From: Polyangium sp. 15x6
GTDB lineage: Bacteria; Myxococcota_A; Polyangia; Polyangiales; Polyangiaceae
DNA length: 64,000 bases
Assembly (NCBI RefSeq): GCF_029960785.1
Contig: NZ_JASBQE010000002.1
Span: 1-64,000, forward strand
Direction of reading: 5' to 3'
The translations under genes and the position numbers were made by a program. Below are positions 17,163 through 25,406 of this stretch, one piece after another (position 1 is the first letter of the stretch; the number at the start of each line of letters is the position of its first letter). The notes beneath the pieces are model-generated. The model did not search any database and had not been told where the DNA came from. It worked only from the letters and a program-made list of their open reading frames with translations.

Positions 17163-18332
17163 TCAGGGGCGGAGGGCGTTTTTCAAAGCCTCGCGTTTGT
17201 CCGCGTCCGTCTCGCGAAGGACCGCCTCGTGGAGGAATCGCTTGTGCCGCGCAATGGAAGCGAGCTGGTAGCCGAGGTCCCGCTGCCGCGGATCGCCGCG
17301 GCCCCCGAGCTCGGCGAGCAGCGTCCGCACGGCGGCGCCGTCGTCGCCCATCGTCGCGAGGCACGCCATCCCGTGATAACCGAGCGACGGCTCTTCCTCC
17401 GGGTTTCGCACGAATCCGAGGAGCTCGTCCGCCTGATAGCCGCGAAAACGTGCCACGACCGCGAGCGCGTCGGCGGGCATGTCCGAGGGCAAACCCTTGG
17501 GCAAACCCGGCAGGATCCGCGTGAGCAGCGGCAGGATGCTCTCGTGCGCGACGGGGGCATAACGGACCTCGAGCACGCAGAACTTTTGCTGCGTGGAGAC
17601 CGAGATCGCGGCGCCGAGGCGGCGCGACCGCATCGTGATGCTCGATACGGCGCCCTCGGCTTGCTCCATGTTCTCGGGCATTCGATATCCGGCCCCGACG
17701 AGCGCGATCCCCGTGGGGTGATCGGGCCACGGATCCGCGACGAACCGCGTCCCCCAGGGCAGGCTGTCGGTCATGGGCAGGCCCTGGAAGAAGCGCACGA
17801 TGGTGTCGAAATCGGCGCCCATCTCGGTCTCGGTGCCGAGGAAAATCCGGACGCTCCGGGGCAAACCGATCACGGACGGCAATGGATCCTGCGTCTCGGG
17901 CCACACGTACGGCGTGAACGCCGCGGCGAGGGAGTCGGCCGTCGTGCCCGCGGGGATCCACAGCGGCGGCGGCGCCGTCTCGTGCAGCGCGATCCAGAGC
18001 TGATCCGGCCGCGCGGGATCACCGAACAACGTGGGATTGTGGATCTTTCGCATCCAGCGATCCCCGCGCAGATCGGCGCGCGTCGCGAGCGGGACGACGC
18101 CTTCGAGCATCTCGAAACACGCCTCGTGCGCCTCCGCCGGGATCCACGCGCCGAGCGGCGCCTCCTCGCTCTCCTCCGTGCCCTGGATCCGCGCGGACGC
18201 CTCGCGGCTCTGCTGCTCGCTCAGCCACGCCCAGCCCGTTTTGCCGGGTTGCCCCGAATCCCCCGCGGTCTCCGCGAAGAGCGCGTCGAGGAAAGGTTTT
18301 CGCTCCTTCCACCAGTGCGAGGGCAGACCCAT
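17163..18332 (-). CDS. Hypothetical protein with C-terminal HEAT-like helices
   Basis: 389 residues counted from MGLPSHWWKERKPFLDALFA at 18332; an upstream Met at 18368 adds an Arg-rich stub, and no clear ribosome binding site decides. The N-terminal two thirds is mixed alpha/beta (a DPLPSVIGLPRSVRIFLGTE strand-loop region). The last third looks like HEAT repeats (GYHGMACLATMGDDGAAVRT; DLGYQLASIARHKRFLHEAV). It is soluble with no signal. It sits just upstream of the large HEAT/TPR gene on the same strand, so the two probably act together. Family not recognised. Confidence 0.65.
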   Translation of the reverse strand: MGLPSHWWKERKPFLDALFAETAGDSGQPGKTGWAWLSEQQSREASARIQGTEESEEAPLGAWIPAEAHEACFEMLEGVVPLATRADLRGDRWMRKIHNPTLFGDPARPDQLWIALHETAPPPLWIPAGTTADSLAAAFTPYVWPETQDPLPSVIGLPRSVRIFLGTETEMGADFDTIVRFFQGLPMTDSLPWGTRFVADPWPDHPTGIALVGAGYRMPENMEQAEGAVSSITMRSRRLGAAISVSTQQKFCVLEVRYAPVAHESILPLLTRILPGLPKGLPSDMPADALAVVARFRGYQADELLGFVRNPEEEPSLGYHGMACLATMGDDGAAVRTLLAELGGRGDPRQRDLGYQLASIARHKRFLHEAVLRETDADKREALKNALRP

Positions 18333-18422
18333 GCCCGGGACGCTCGCACGACCTCGACGCGACGACAACGGGAAAGCAGCCCTGCGGTTTCCTCGCCTTC
18401 GTTTTACGAGGACGCAGGTTGC

Positions 18423-18989
18423 TCAGCCGAGGCTGCCCAGCGCCCAGCGCTCGGCGGACTCGACGTCGGGGAACATACGGTAGGGATAAGGCGGCGTCGT
18501 CATCCAGAAGATCGCCGTGAGCGCGCCTTTGGGGAAGGCCGCGTCGACGACGAAGGCGCAGGAAGCACAGCGCCGATAGACGTCGAGGTTCTGGGCGAGG
18601 TGATCCGCCATCGTCTTGCGTTGCTTGGGCGAGAGCTCCTTCGTCCCGCGATAATCGTGCAAGAGCGCGAACTTCCCGGCCCGGCTGCGGAGGACGAGGC
18701 CGAGGTTCTTCACGAACTGCTCGGTTTGCGCCTCGTTCGCGCGCGGGTGATTGACCAGGACGACGAGCGGCCAGCGCGACACGTCGAGCACCCCCCCCTC
18801 GAGTACGCCCTGACCTCCCGAAAGCGAGGCGAGGCGGCCCGTATCGCGCGGCGCCGGCAGGCCTCCCGAAAGCGAGGCGAGGCGGCCCGTATCACGCGGC
18901 GCCGACAGGCCTCCCGGAGGAGGAGCCACCGAACCACGGCCGCTGCTCGGCGGCGCCGGAGGTGGCGTGGACTTGAGGATGAACGACAT
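18423..18989 (-). CDS. Hypothetical protein with STAS/SpoIIAA-like fold pattern
   Basis: 188 residues. The first 65 are a low-complexity Pro/Gly/Ser linker containing two near-identical 16-residue units (APRDTGRLASLSGG). The remainder is compact alpha/beta: WPLVVLVNHP, a helix (EAQTEQFVKNLGLVLRS), GKFALLHDYRG, a helix with KTMADHLAQNL, then CAFVVDAAFPKGALTAIFWM and a final helix FPDVESAERWALGSL. This order of strands and helices is that of SpoIIAA-like/STAS proteins often found in myxobacteria. Function unknown. It lies 90 bases upstream of the HEAT-like gene on the same strand and may head that operon. Confidence 0.6.
   Translation of the reverse strand: MSFILKSTPPPAPPSSGRGSVAPPPGGLSAPRDTGRLASLSGGLPAPRDTGRLASLSGGQGVLEGGVLDVSRWPLVVLVNHPRANEAQTEQFVKNLGLVLRSRAGKFALLHDYRGTKELSPKQRKTMADHLAQNLDVYRRCASCAFVVDAAFPKGALTAIFWMTTPPYPYRMFPDVESAERWALGSLG
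18814..18920. repeat. 48-bp in-frame tandem repeat
   Basis: Two full copies, starting at 18814 and 18862, and the beginning of a third at 18910. The unit is 48 bp, so 16 codons, and the copies are nearly identical. They encode the repeated linker in the N-terminal part of the gene at 18423-18989. The high identity points to recent slippage or a variable repeat number. Confidence 0.85.
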
Positions 18990-19262
18990 CGAGGCGAGGA
19001 TACCACCCTCGCTGCGAAACTGCTACAGGGACGTCCGTCACATTCTCGTCTGGTGCGGGCTCGCAAACAAGGACGTGTCCGTGCCCCGCGCGAACCCGCC
19101 CTTACAGGAAACGCGCGCGACCTGGTCAGTCCGAAGTGCGGGAGGACGCGGACGGGATCATTGTGGACAAATGTACGCCTCGTTCGCCGCGGGTCAGCGA
19201 CAGGGCCTCGTGAGGCAACACGCCGCCATTCGGAAATTATCTTTTCTGGATCGAGACGGGGC

Positions 19263-20459
19263 TCACGTCCGGCTGCGACGCGGCGAAGCAGCTTTATTGC
19301 CTCCACTTTCCGGTTTCGCGCGCCCCGATGGCGACGTTCCTCCACCGCGCGATGCAATCGCCACGAATTGGCCGACCGAAAAATCCACGCCGTTGATCCG
19401 GAGCTCGATCCGGTGCTCGCCCGGGTAATGGCGGCGCGTCGTCAAATCGACGAGTTTTACGCGCCCCTCGATCCGCTCCCGCCCCGACGGCAAGAGCTCG
19501 ATCTTGCGCAGCTTGAAGACCTTGGGGCGATGTTTTCCGGTCGCGCCGGGATAATGAATCACCGCGTCGACGACGAGCATTTGCGGATCACCCGCGCGCG
19601 AGACGAGCTCACAGGAGAATCGCGCCTCCTCGCCGAGCGAGACCTTCGCCGGCGTGACGCTCGCGCATTCGAGCACGATCTCGGGCGCGGCCGAGGCGCC
19701 GAGGAGCGCGAGCGCGCCGGGATGACCACGCTTGACGAGCCATCGGAGCGCGTGCTGGACGATCCACGCGCGGCCCGGCCCCGCGCCCTCCATCCAGCGG
19801 CGGCACAAGGCGACGATCCGATCCGGATGATCCTTGGCGATGTCGTTGAGGTTGTTCGCCACGCTGTTCCGAACATAAGGCTCGGGATCGTCCTTCAGGA
19901 GCTCGAGCAGCTCGAGGACGGGTGTGGGGTCCTCGACGAACGCAGGCAAGCGCTCGGCCCAGGGCAATCGCGGGCGCGTGCCCTCGGAGACGAGGCGGCG
20001 CACGTGGGCGCTCGGGTCGGTCGCCCAGGTCCGAAGCCGCGCGAGCGTGCGCGCAGGGTCGCGGAGGAGGAAGGGCCGGATCGAGAACTCGGCCGTGAAC
20101 ACCTGGGTGAGCGCGTGCTGGGCCCGCATCGATGCCTCGAAGTGATCGAGCCCTCGCTCCGCCACGAAGGTCAGGTGCGGGAGGTAGAAGAAGCTCGACA
20201 TCGCGCCCTCGTCGCGGGACGCGGGCGTGTCGAGGGAGCGGAGGAGGATGTCCACGGCGCGCTCGAAGTCGTCCGGCAAGGCGCGCCCGAGCGCCGCGGC
20301 GATGTGGCGGCCGCGCGCCTTGAGCTCCTTGTCGTCGAGCCCAGCCCCGGCCTCCGCGATGAACGACCGCGCTGGAAAATCAGGCCAAGCGGCCTGGATC
20401 GAGGCGGCGATGCGGCGCACGAGGCGTTCGTCGAAGAAGTTCTTGAGGGGCTCGGCCAT
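19263..20459 (-). CDS. AlkC/AlkD-type DNA alkylation repair glycosylase with Ig-like domain
   Basis: 398 residues counted from MAEPLKNFFDERLVRRIAAS at 20459; the frame is open further upstream but that part is not protein-like. Residues 1-245 are HEAT-like helices with the family signature DPEPYVRNSVANNLNDIAKD and then ALRWLVKRGHPGALALLG. AlkC/AlkD proteins remove alkylated bases such as 3-methyladenine without flipping the base. The C-terminal part (about 260-370) is a beta-sandwich (LGEEARFSCELVSR; GEHRIELRINGVDFSVGQF), as in AlkC, where an immunoglobulin-like domain contacts DNA. A Ser/Arg-rich tail follows. It stands alone and is divergent from the kinase gene at 20608. Confidence 0.88.
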   Translation of the reverse strand: MAEPLKNFFDERLVRRIAASIQAAWPDFPARSFIAEAGAGLDDKELKARGRHIAAALGRALPDDFERAVDILLRSLDTPASRDEGAMSSFFYLPHLTFVAERGLDHFEASMRAQHALTQVFTAEFSIRPFLLRDPARTLARLRTWATDPSAHVRRLVSEGTRPRLPWAERLPAFVEDPTPVLELLELLKDDPEPYVRNSVANNLNDIAKDHPDRIVALCRRWMEGAGPGRAWIVQHALRWLVKRGHPGALALLGASAAPEIVLECASVTPAKVSLGEEARFSCELVSRAGDPQMLVVDAVIHYPGATGKHRPKVFKLRKIELLPSGRERIEGRVKLVDLTTRRHYPGEHRIELRINGVDFSVGQFVAIASRGGGTSPSGRAKPESGGNKAASPRRSRT

Positions 20460-20607
20460 GAGGCGCCGCGATGGCACGTGGAAGTCCTGGCGGGAAGTCT
20501 CAAGGGCGGCTCGGGACGAAAAATTCTGCCCGACGAGGCGCGGCACACCCCTTTTGGGTGCGGAAATCTACCCAGGCGGACTGGACCTCGCGTAGCCTGT
20601 ACGCCCA

Positions 20608-23600
20608 GTGGTCCCGGAGTTCAGTCAGGCGTCGGACCGGTTCCTCATCGAAGGTCGCGCGGGCAGCGGCGGCATGGGGGACATTTACAAGGCGACCGAC
20701 CAGCTCACGGGACAAGAGGTCGCGCTGAAGATCCTGCGCGACAGCGCGACGCCGCAGGAGCGCGTGCGGTTCATGCGCGAGATCGCGATTCTCGCGGACC
20801 TGCGTCACCCGAACATCGTCCAGTACGTCACGCACGGGACGTGGAACGACGGGCGGCTGTTCTTCGCGATGGAATGGCTCGACGGCGAGGACCTCGGCCA
20901 GCGGCAGCGCCGCGCCCCCCTCGGCATGCGCGACGCGGTGGAGGTCGTGCGGCGATCGGCGGCCGCGATGGCGGCGATCCACGCGCGGAACGTGGTTCAT
21001 CGCGATCTGAAGCTCTCGAACATCTTCCTCGTCCGCGGCAAGGGCACGGCGATCAAGCTGATCGATTTCGGCGTGGTGAAACCGCCCGTGCCGGACGAGT
21101 ACCAGACCGAGCGCGGGACGATCATCGGGACGCCGCATTTCATGGCCCCCGAGCAGGCCCGCGGCGAGCCGATCGACGAGCGCGCCGACGTGTACTCGCT
21201 CGGCGCGGTGCTGTTCCGCCTCGTCACGGGACGTAACGTCTTCGAGACGGAGCACGTGATCGCGCTGCTCGGCCGGCTCGTGCTGGAGGATCCGCCGAAC
21301 CCGCAGAGCATCCGCTTCGACGTGCCCGAGGCGCTCGCCGAGGTGATCCTGCGCTCGGTCGCGCGAAGCCGCGAGGACCGCTTCGAGAACAGCGGCGAGC
21401 TCGCCCGCGCCCTCGCCCGCGTCGGCCAGCTGAGCAACGATCCGCCCGCGGCCGATCGCAGCAGCGCCTCGGCGGTCCGCGCCGTCCCCGGCCAGAAGCC
21501 GATCACCATCACCGACGCCGGCGCGCCTCCCGTGCCCGCCTCGCGCCCCGGTTCGGCCGAGCGCCGCGTGGTCGCCTCCGTGCTCTTCGACCTCGCCGGC
21601 GCGCGCCTCGGCGCCGACGTGCATCAGAAGCTGCGCGACGTGCTCGGAGACGATACGCGGCTCGAACCGCTGCTCGATCAGCAGATGGTGGCCGTGCTCG
21701 GCGTGGAGCACTCGCGCGGCGACGAGGTGATGCGGGCCGCGCGCGCCGCGCTCGTGGTGACGCAAGCGCTGCCGACGGCGCGCGCCGCGGTGGCGATTGG
21801 CCTGGCGATCCGCGGCCGGGCGAACCTCGCCGGCCAGGCGCTCGAGCGCGCCGTGGGGCAGATCGAGCTCGCGAGCCCGGGCACGGTCCGCGTCGACTCG
21901 CACGCCGCGAGCGCGCTCGAAGGTCGGTTCGTTCTGCAGCCCGACGCGCGCGGAGGCGTGCTCCTGCGCGAGGACACGAGCGGGTTCGTCGCGCGCCAGC
22001 TTCTCGGACGTCCCACGCCGACCGTGGGACGCGAGAAGGAGATCGCGCTCCTGCAGGGCATTTACGGCGAGCTTCTGGAGGACGCGACGCCGCGCGGCGC
22101 GCTCGTCCTCGGCGCCGTGGGCATCGGCAAGAGCCGCGTGCGAAGCGAGCTCGTGCAGCGGCTCGAAGTGGCGCCGGTGCGCCCCGAGCTCCTGATCTGC
22201 CGTGGCGACTCGCTCAGCCAGACGTCGAGCCTGTCCGCGCTCGGCCGCGCGCTCCGCGCCGTGATGGGTCTGCAGGACGGCGAGGCGCCGGCCGAGCAGG
22301 TGCTGAAGGTGCGCAGGCACGTGGCCACGCGCCTGCCGCCGGCACAACGGTTCGTGGCAGGTTTTCTGGGTGAGCTCGTCGGCGTGACGTTCCCGGACCA
22401 GGACGACGAGCCGCTCCGGGCCGCGCGCGCGAGCGCCGAGCTCATGCAGGCGCGCCTGCGGATGGCGCTCGAAGCGTACTTCCGCGCCGAGGCGGATCGC
22501 GCGCCGCAGGTGCTCGTGCTCGAAGACGTGCACTGGGCCGACGACACGACGCTCGAGATGGTCGACTGGCTGCTCGGCTGCGCGGACATTCGTTTCGCGG
22601 TCTTCGCGTTCGGCCGCACGGAGCTCGCCACACGGCTCCGCACGCTCTGGGAGCGCCGCAACATCACGCGCGTCTGGCTCGCGCCGCTCTCGCCTCTCGC
22701 CGCCGATCGCCTGGTCTCCGCGGCCCTGCCGGGCATGGACGCGGCCACGCGGGCGAACCTCGTCAAGCGCGCCGACGGAAACGCGCTGTTCCTGGAGGAG
22801 CTCGTCCGCTGCGCGGCCGAGGGCCGCAACGAGCTGCCGCTCACGGTGCAGGCCGTGGTGCAGCTCCGGCTCGATCGTATGTCCTCCAAGGTTCGCGAGG
22901 TGCTCCGCGCGGCCTCGGTGTTCGGCCAGTCGTTCTGGACCGGCGGCGTGACCGCGCTCGTCGGCAGGAGCGTGGGCCTCGAGCTGTCCGAGCTCTACGC
23001 GGCGGAGATCGTGGCCCGCCAGCCGGAGTCGCGCATCGCCGGCGAGGACGAGTGGATCTTCCGCCAGGCGCTCGTGCGAGACGCGGCGTACGAGGCGATC
23101 CTCGACGAGGATCGCGCGGCGCTGCACCTCGCCGCAGGCAACTGGCTCGAATCCGTGGGCGACGTGGACGCGGGCCTCATCGCCCGGCACGCCGACGCGG
23201 GCGGCGCGCACGATCGCGCAGCGAGGCTCTACGCGCGGGCCACGAAGCAGGCCTACACGAACGGCGCGCAGCTCGAAACGGCGCTCGATCTCGCGAACCG
23301 CGGCCTCGCCTGCGGCGCGGCCGGCGACGTGCGCGTCCAGCTCCTCGTGGCGCGGGCGCAGTTCTCGATCTTCATGGGGCGGCTCCTCGACGGCATCGCC
23401 GCGGCCGAAGAGGCGGCGCAGCTCGCCCGGGGCGGCTCGGACATGTGGGGCGAGGCGCAACGGCTCGCCGCGGCCGCGCTCATCGAGTCGGGCCGCGCCG
23501 CCGAGGGCGACGATCGCGCCGCCAAGGCCCTGACGCCGCCCTACGCGAACACGCTCTCGCCGCCGATCCGCGCGAGCCTGCTCGCGGTGCGCGTCCGCGG

Positions 23601-24516
23601 CCTCGTCGATCGCCTGCAGCCCGGCGAGGCGATGCGCGTGGCGAACGACGCGGTCGAGGCGGCACGTGCTTCCGGCGCGAGCGACGCGCTCGTGCGTGCC
23701 CTCGACGCCCGGCTCTTCGCGATCGCGCACATGAACGATCCCTCCGAGGTCGTCACCACGGGCGCGTCGCTGATCGAGGTCGCCGAGAGCATCAGCGACA
23801 TCGCCTTCGCCACGCGCGGCCGCTTGAACGTCGGCTCCGCGCTGAACCACCTCGGCATGTTCGAGGAGGCGCAGTCGATGCTGGAGCGCGCCCTCTTCGA
23901 CGCCCGCGCCCGCCGCATGCGGATCCTCGAGGCCTTCGCGCTGCACAACCTCGGCATGAGCTACGCGCGCCTCGGCAACCTCGATCTCGGCATCGACCAC
24001 CAGCGCCAGGCTGCGCGCATCGCCGACGAGACGAACGCCGCGCGCCTGCGGGTGAACACGCGCATCTACGAGACGATCTTCCTCGTCTGGCGCGGCGCGC
24101 CGGGCGACCTCGCGACCGCGCTGAGCCTGGCCCGCTGGGCCATCGAGGAGACGCGCGCGCAGCCGGCGCTCCAGGTTCTCGCGCTCTTCGCGCTCTCGCG
24201 CGTCCAGCTCGCCCGGCGCGCCGTCGACGCCGCGGTCGAGACCGCTCGGGATGCGAACGCGCGCCTCGCCTCCGCGCCCGTCGAGGAGTGGGAAGAGGGC
24301 ATCCGCGTGACGCTGATCGAAGCCCTGCTCTCGGTCGGCGAAGACGACGAGGCGAACGCCGTCCTCGACGCTGCGTTCACCGCGCTGGAGGAGCGCGTTC
24401 GCACGATCCGCATGCCTCACCATCGCGAGGCGTTCGTGCGCCGGAACGAAGAGGTCTATCGAATCGTCCAGTATGCGTACCACCGCCTGGGCCGGTATTT
24501 TCAGGCAGGCACCTGA
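20608..24516 (+). CDS. Ser/Thr kinase fused to cyclase-like, AAA ATPase and TPR regions
   Basis: 1302 residues, GTG start. Kinase domain (about 12-270): GRAGSGGMG loop, Lys41, HRD at 131-133, DFG at 153-155 and APE in FMAPEQA, all catalytic residues present. Residues about 318-450 resemble a class III nucleotide-cyclase domain (RRVVASVLFDLAG) but I cannot find its metal Asp pair, so it is probably inactive. AAA region: VGREKEIALL, Walker A GAVGIGKS at 502-509, and Walker B VLVLEDVHWAD at about 635-645. The rest, to 1302, is helical TPR-like repeats (FEEAQSMLERALFDARARRM). This architecture is that of soluble myxobacterial signalling kinases. It is followed after 99 bases by the Skp-like gene. 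Confidence 0.9.
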   Translation: MVPEFSQASDRFLIEGRAGSGGMGDIYKATDQLTGQEVALKILRDSATPQERVRFMREIAILADLRHPNIVQYVTHGTWNDGRLFFAMEWLDGEDLGQRQRRAPLGMRDAVEVVRRSAAAMAAIHARNVVHRDLKLSNIFLVRGKGTAIKLIDFGVVKPPVPDEYQTERGTIIGTPHFMAPEQARGEPIDERADVYSLGAVLFRLVTGRNVFETEHVIALLGRLVLEDPPNPQSIRFDVPEALAEVILRSVARSREDRFENSGELARALARVGQLSNDPPAADRSSASAVRAVPGQKPITITDAGAPPVPASRPGSAERRVVASVLFDLAGARLGADVHQKLRDVLGDDTRLEPLLDQQMVAVLGVEHSRGDEVMRAARAALVVTQALPTARAAVAIGLAIRGRANLAGQALERAVGQIELASPGTVRVDSHAASALEGRFVLQPDARGGVLLREDTSGFVARQLLGRPTPTVGREKEIALLQGIYGELLEDATPRGALVLGAVGIGKSRVRSELVQRLEVAPVRPELLICRGDSLSQTSSLSALGRALRAVMGLQDGEAPAEQVLKVRRHVATRLPPAQRFVAGFLGELVGVTFPDQDDEPLRAARASAELMQARLRMALEAYFRAEADRAPQVLVLEDVHWADDTTLEMVDWLLGCADIRFAVFAFGRTELATRLRTLWERRNITRVWLAPLSPLAADRLVSAALPGMDAATRANLVKRADGNALFLEELVRCAAEGRNELPLTVQAVVQLRLDRMSSKVREVLRAASVFGQSFWTGGVTALVGRSVGLELSELYAAEIVARQPESRIAGEDEWIFRQALVRDAAYEAILDEDRAALHLAAGNWLESVGDVDAGLIARHADAGGAHDRAARLYARATKQAYTNGAQLETALDLANRGLACGAAGDVRVQLLVARAQFSIFMGRLLDGIAAAEEAAQLARGGSDMWGEAQRLAAAALIESGRAAEGDDRAAKALTPPYANTLSPPIRASLLAVRVRGLVDRLQPGEAMRVANDAVEAARASGASDALVRALDARLFAIAHMNDPSEVVTTGASLIEVAESISDIAFATRGRLNVGSALNHLGMFEEAQSMLERALFDARARRMRILEAFALHNLGMSYARLGNLDLGIDHQRQAARIADETNAARLRVNTRIYETIFLVWRGAPGDLATALSLARWAIEETRAQPALQVLALFALSRVQLARRAVDAAVETARDANARLASAPVEEWEEGIRVTLIEALLSVGEDDEANAVLDAAFTALEERVRTIRMPHHREAFVRRNEEVYRIVQYAYHRLGRYFQAGT

Positions 24517-24615
24517 TCCGGACGCGACACGCTTCTCCGCTCGAACGCGGAAGGTTCGTTCGGTAGCACGCAAGAAAACGTTGCATCGATCCGGCTTCAG
24601 GGTTAGTCCCCCGGG

Positions 24616-25314
24616 GTGATGCGTGCAGATCGTACTGGTTTCGTGAGTCCTCGGCGTTCGTCTTGGCTCTCGGGGTTGCGGGCCCCCGTGCTCGCGGCCG
24701 CCCTCGTCGCGGGCGTGGGCGGGTTCTTCGCGGCGGAGGAGACGGCGGCGGCGCAATCGAAGATCGCCGTGATCGACGTGCGTCGCGCGATGCTGGAGAC
24801 CGAGGAGGGCCTGCGTGTCCAGGCGACGCTGAAGAAGCTCTTCGACAGCCGGCAGGTCGAGCTCGACGCCAAGCAGCAGAAGCTCCAGGCCGAGAAGGAG
24901 TCGCTGGAGAAGGACGCGCAGAACAAGAAGGTGCCGCAGGAGCAGCTCCAGCGGCGCTTCGAGACGCTGCAGAAGCAGGCGGCCGAGCTCCAGGCGATCG
25001 CGATGGAGTACCAGCGCGAGATGCAGCGCAAGGAGACGGAGATGACGACGCCGATCTACCAGCGCATCATCGGCATCGTTCGCCGGATCGCGGCCCAGGA
25101 CGGATACGAGATCATCCTGGAGAAGGCCAGCGTCCCCTACATGCGCGCCGACCTGGAGATCACGGATCGCGCGATCCAGATGTACAACAGCGGTCAGGGC
25201 GGCGACGCAGCCCCGGGCAAACCGGGCGCGACGCAGCCGGGCAAGCCCGCGACCCCCGCGGCCCCCGCGGCGCCTCCGGCGGCGGCCCCCGCGCCCGCGC
25301 CGAAGAAGAAGTAA
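24616..25314 (+). CDS. OmpH/Skp-family periplasmic chaperone
   Basis: 232 residues. A basic start and hydrophobic segment end in an Ala-rich cleavage region (AAEETAAAQ), so it is exported. The mature part begins SKIAVIDVRRAMLETEEGLR, the OmpH/Skp first strand and helix, followed by a long coiled-coil arm rich in Lys/Glu/Gln (about residues 70-145) and the returning segment IIGIVRRIAAQDGYEIILEK. A Pro/Ala-rich tail of about 40 residues is added at the end. Skp holds unfolded outer-membrane proteins in the periplasm. GTG at 24616 and ATG at 24619 are adjacent start codons. No bamA or lpx gene lies beside it, unlike in enterobacteria. Confidence 0.88.
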   Translation: MMRADRTGFVSPRRSSWLSGLRAPVLAAALVAGVGGFFAAEETAAAQSKIAVIDVRRAMLETEEGLRVQATLKKLFDSRQVELDAKQQKLQAEKESLEKDAQNKKVPQEQLQRRFETLQKQAAELQAIAMEYQREMQRKETEMTTPIYQRIIGIVRRIAAQDGYEIILEKASVPYMRADLEITDRAIQMYNSGQGGDAAPGKPGATQPGKPATPAAPAAPPAAAPAPAPKKK

Positions 25315-25348
25315 GCGGCTCGCCCACGGGCGAACCTCGAAATCAAGA

Positions 25349-25386
25349 AAGCCGGATCCGAGCGCGAGGAGCGCGGGATCCGGCTT
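25349..25386. terminator. Hairpin terminator between convergent genes
   Basis: An 11-bp perfect stem: AAGCCGGATCC at 25349-25359 with GGATCCGGCTT at 25376-25386. It sits between the ends of the Skp-like gene (+) and the lipoprotein gene (-), so it can serve both. The T-run is weak on the plus side. Confidence 0.55.
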
Positions 25387-25406
25387 CGTTCATTCGAAGT
25401 CGGCGT

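Noticed and set aside
14709-21236. 2175-codon open frame on the plus strand
   Set aside because: Runs opposite several well-supported minus-strand genes and has no recognisable domain.
20500-24756. Very long open frame on the minus strand opposite the kinase gene
   Set aside because: Caused by high GC and codon bias of the real gene; the translation is Arg/His/Glu-rich without domains.
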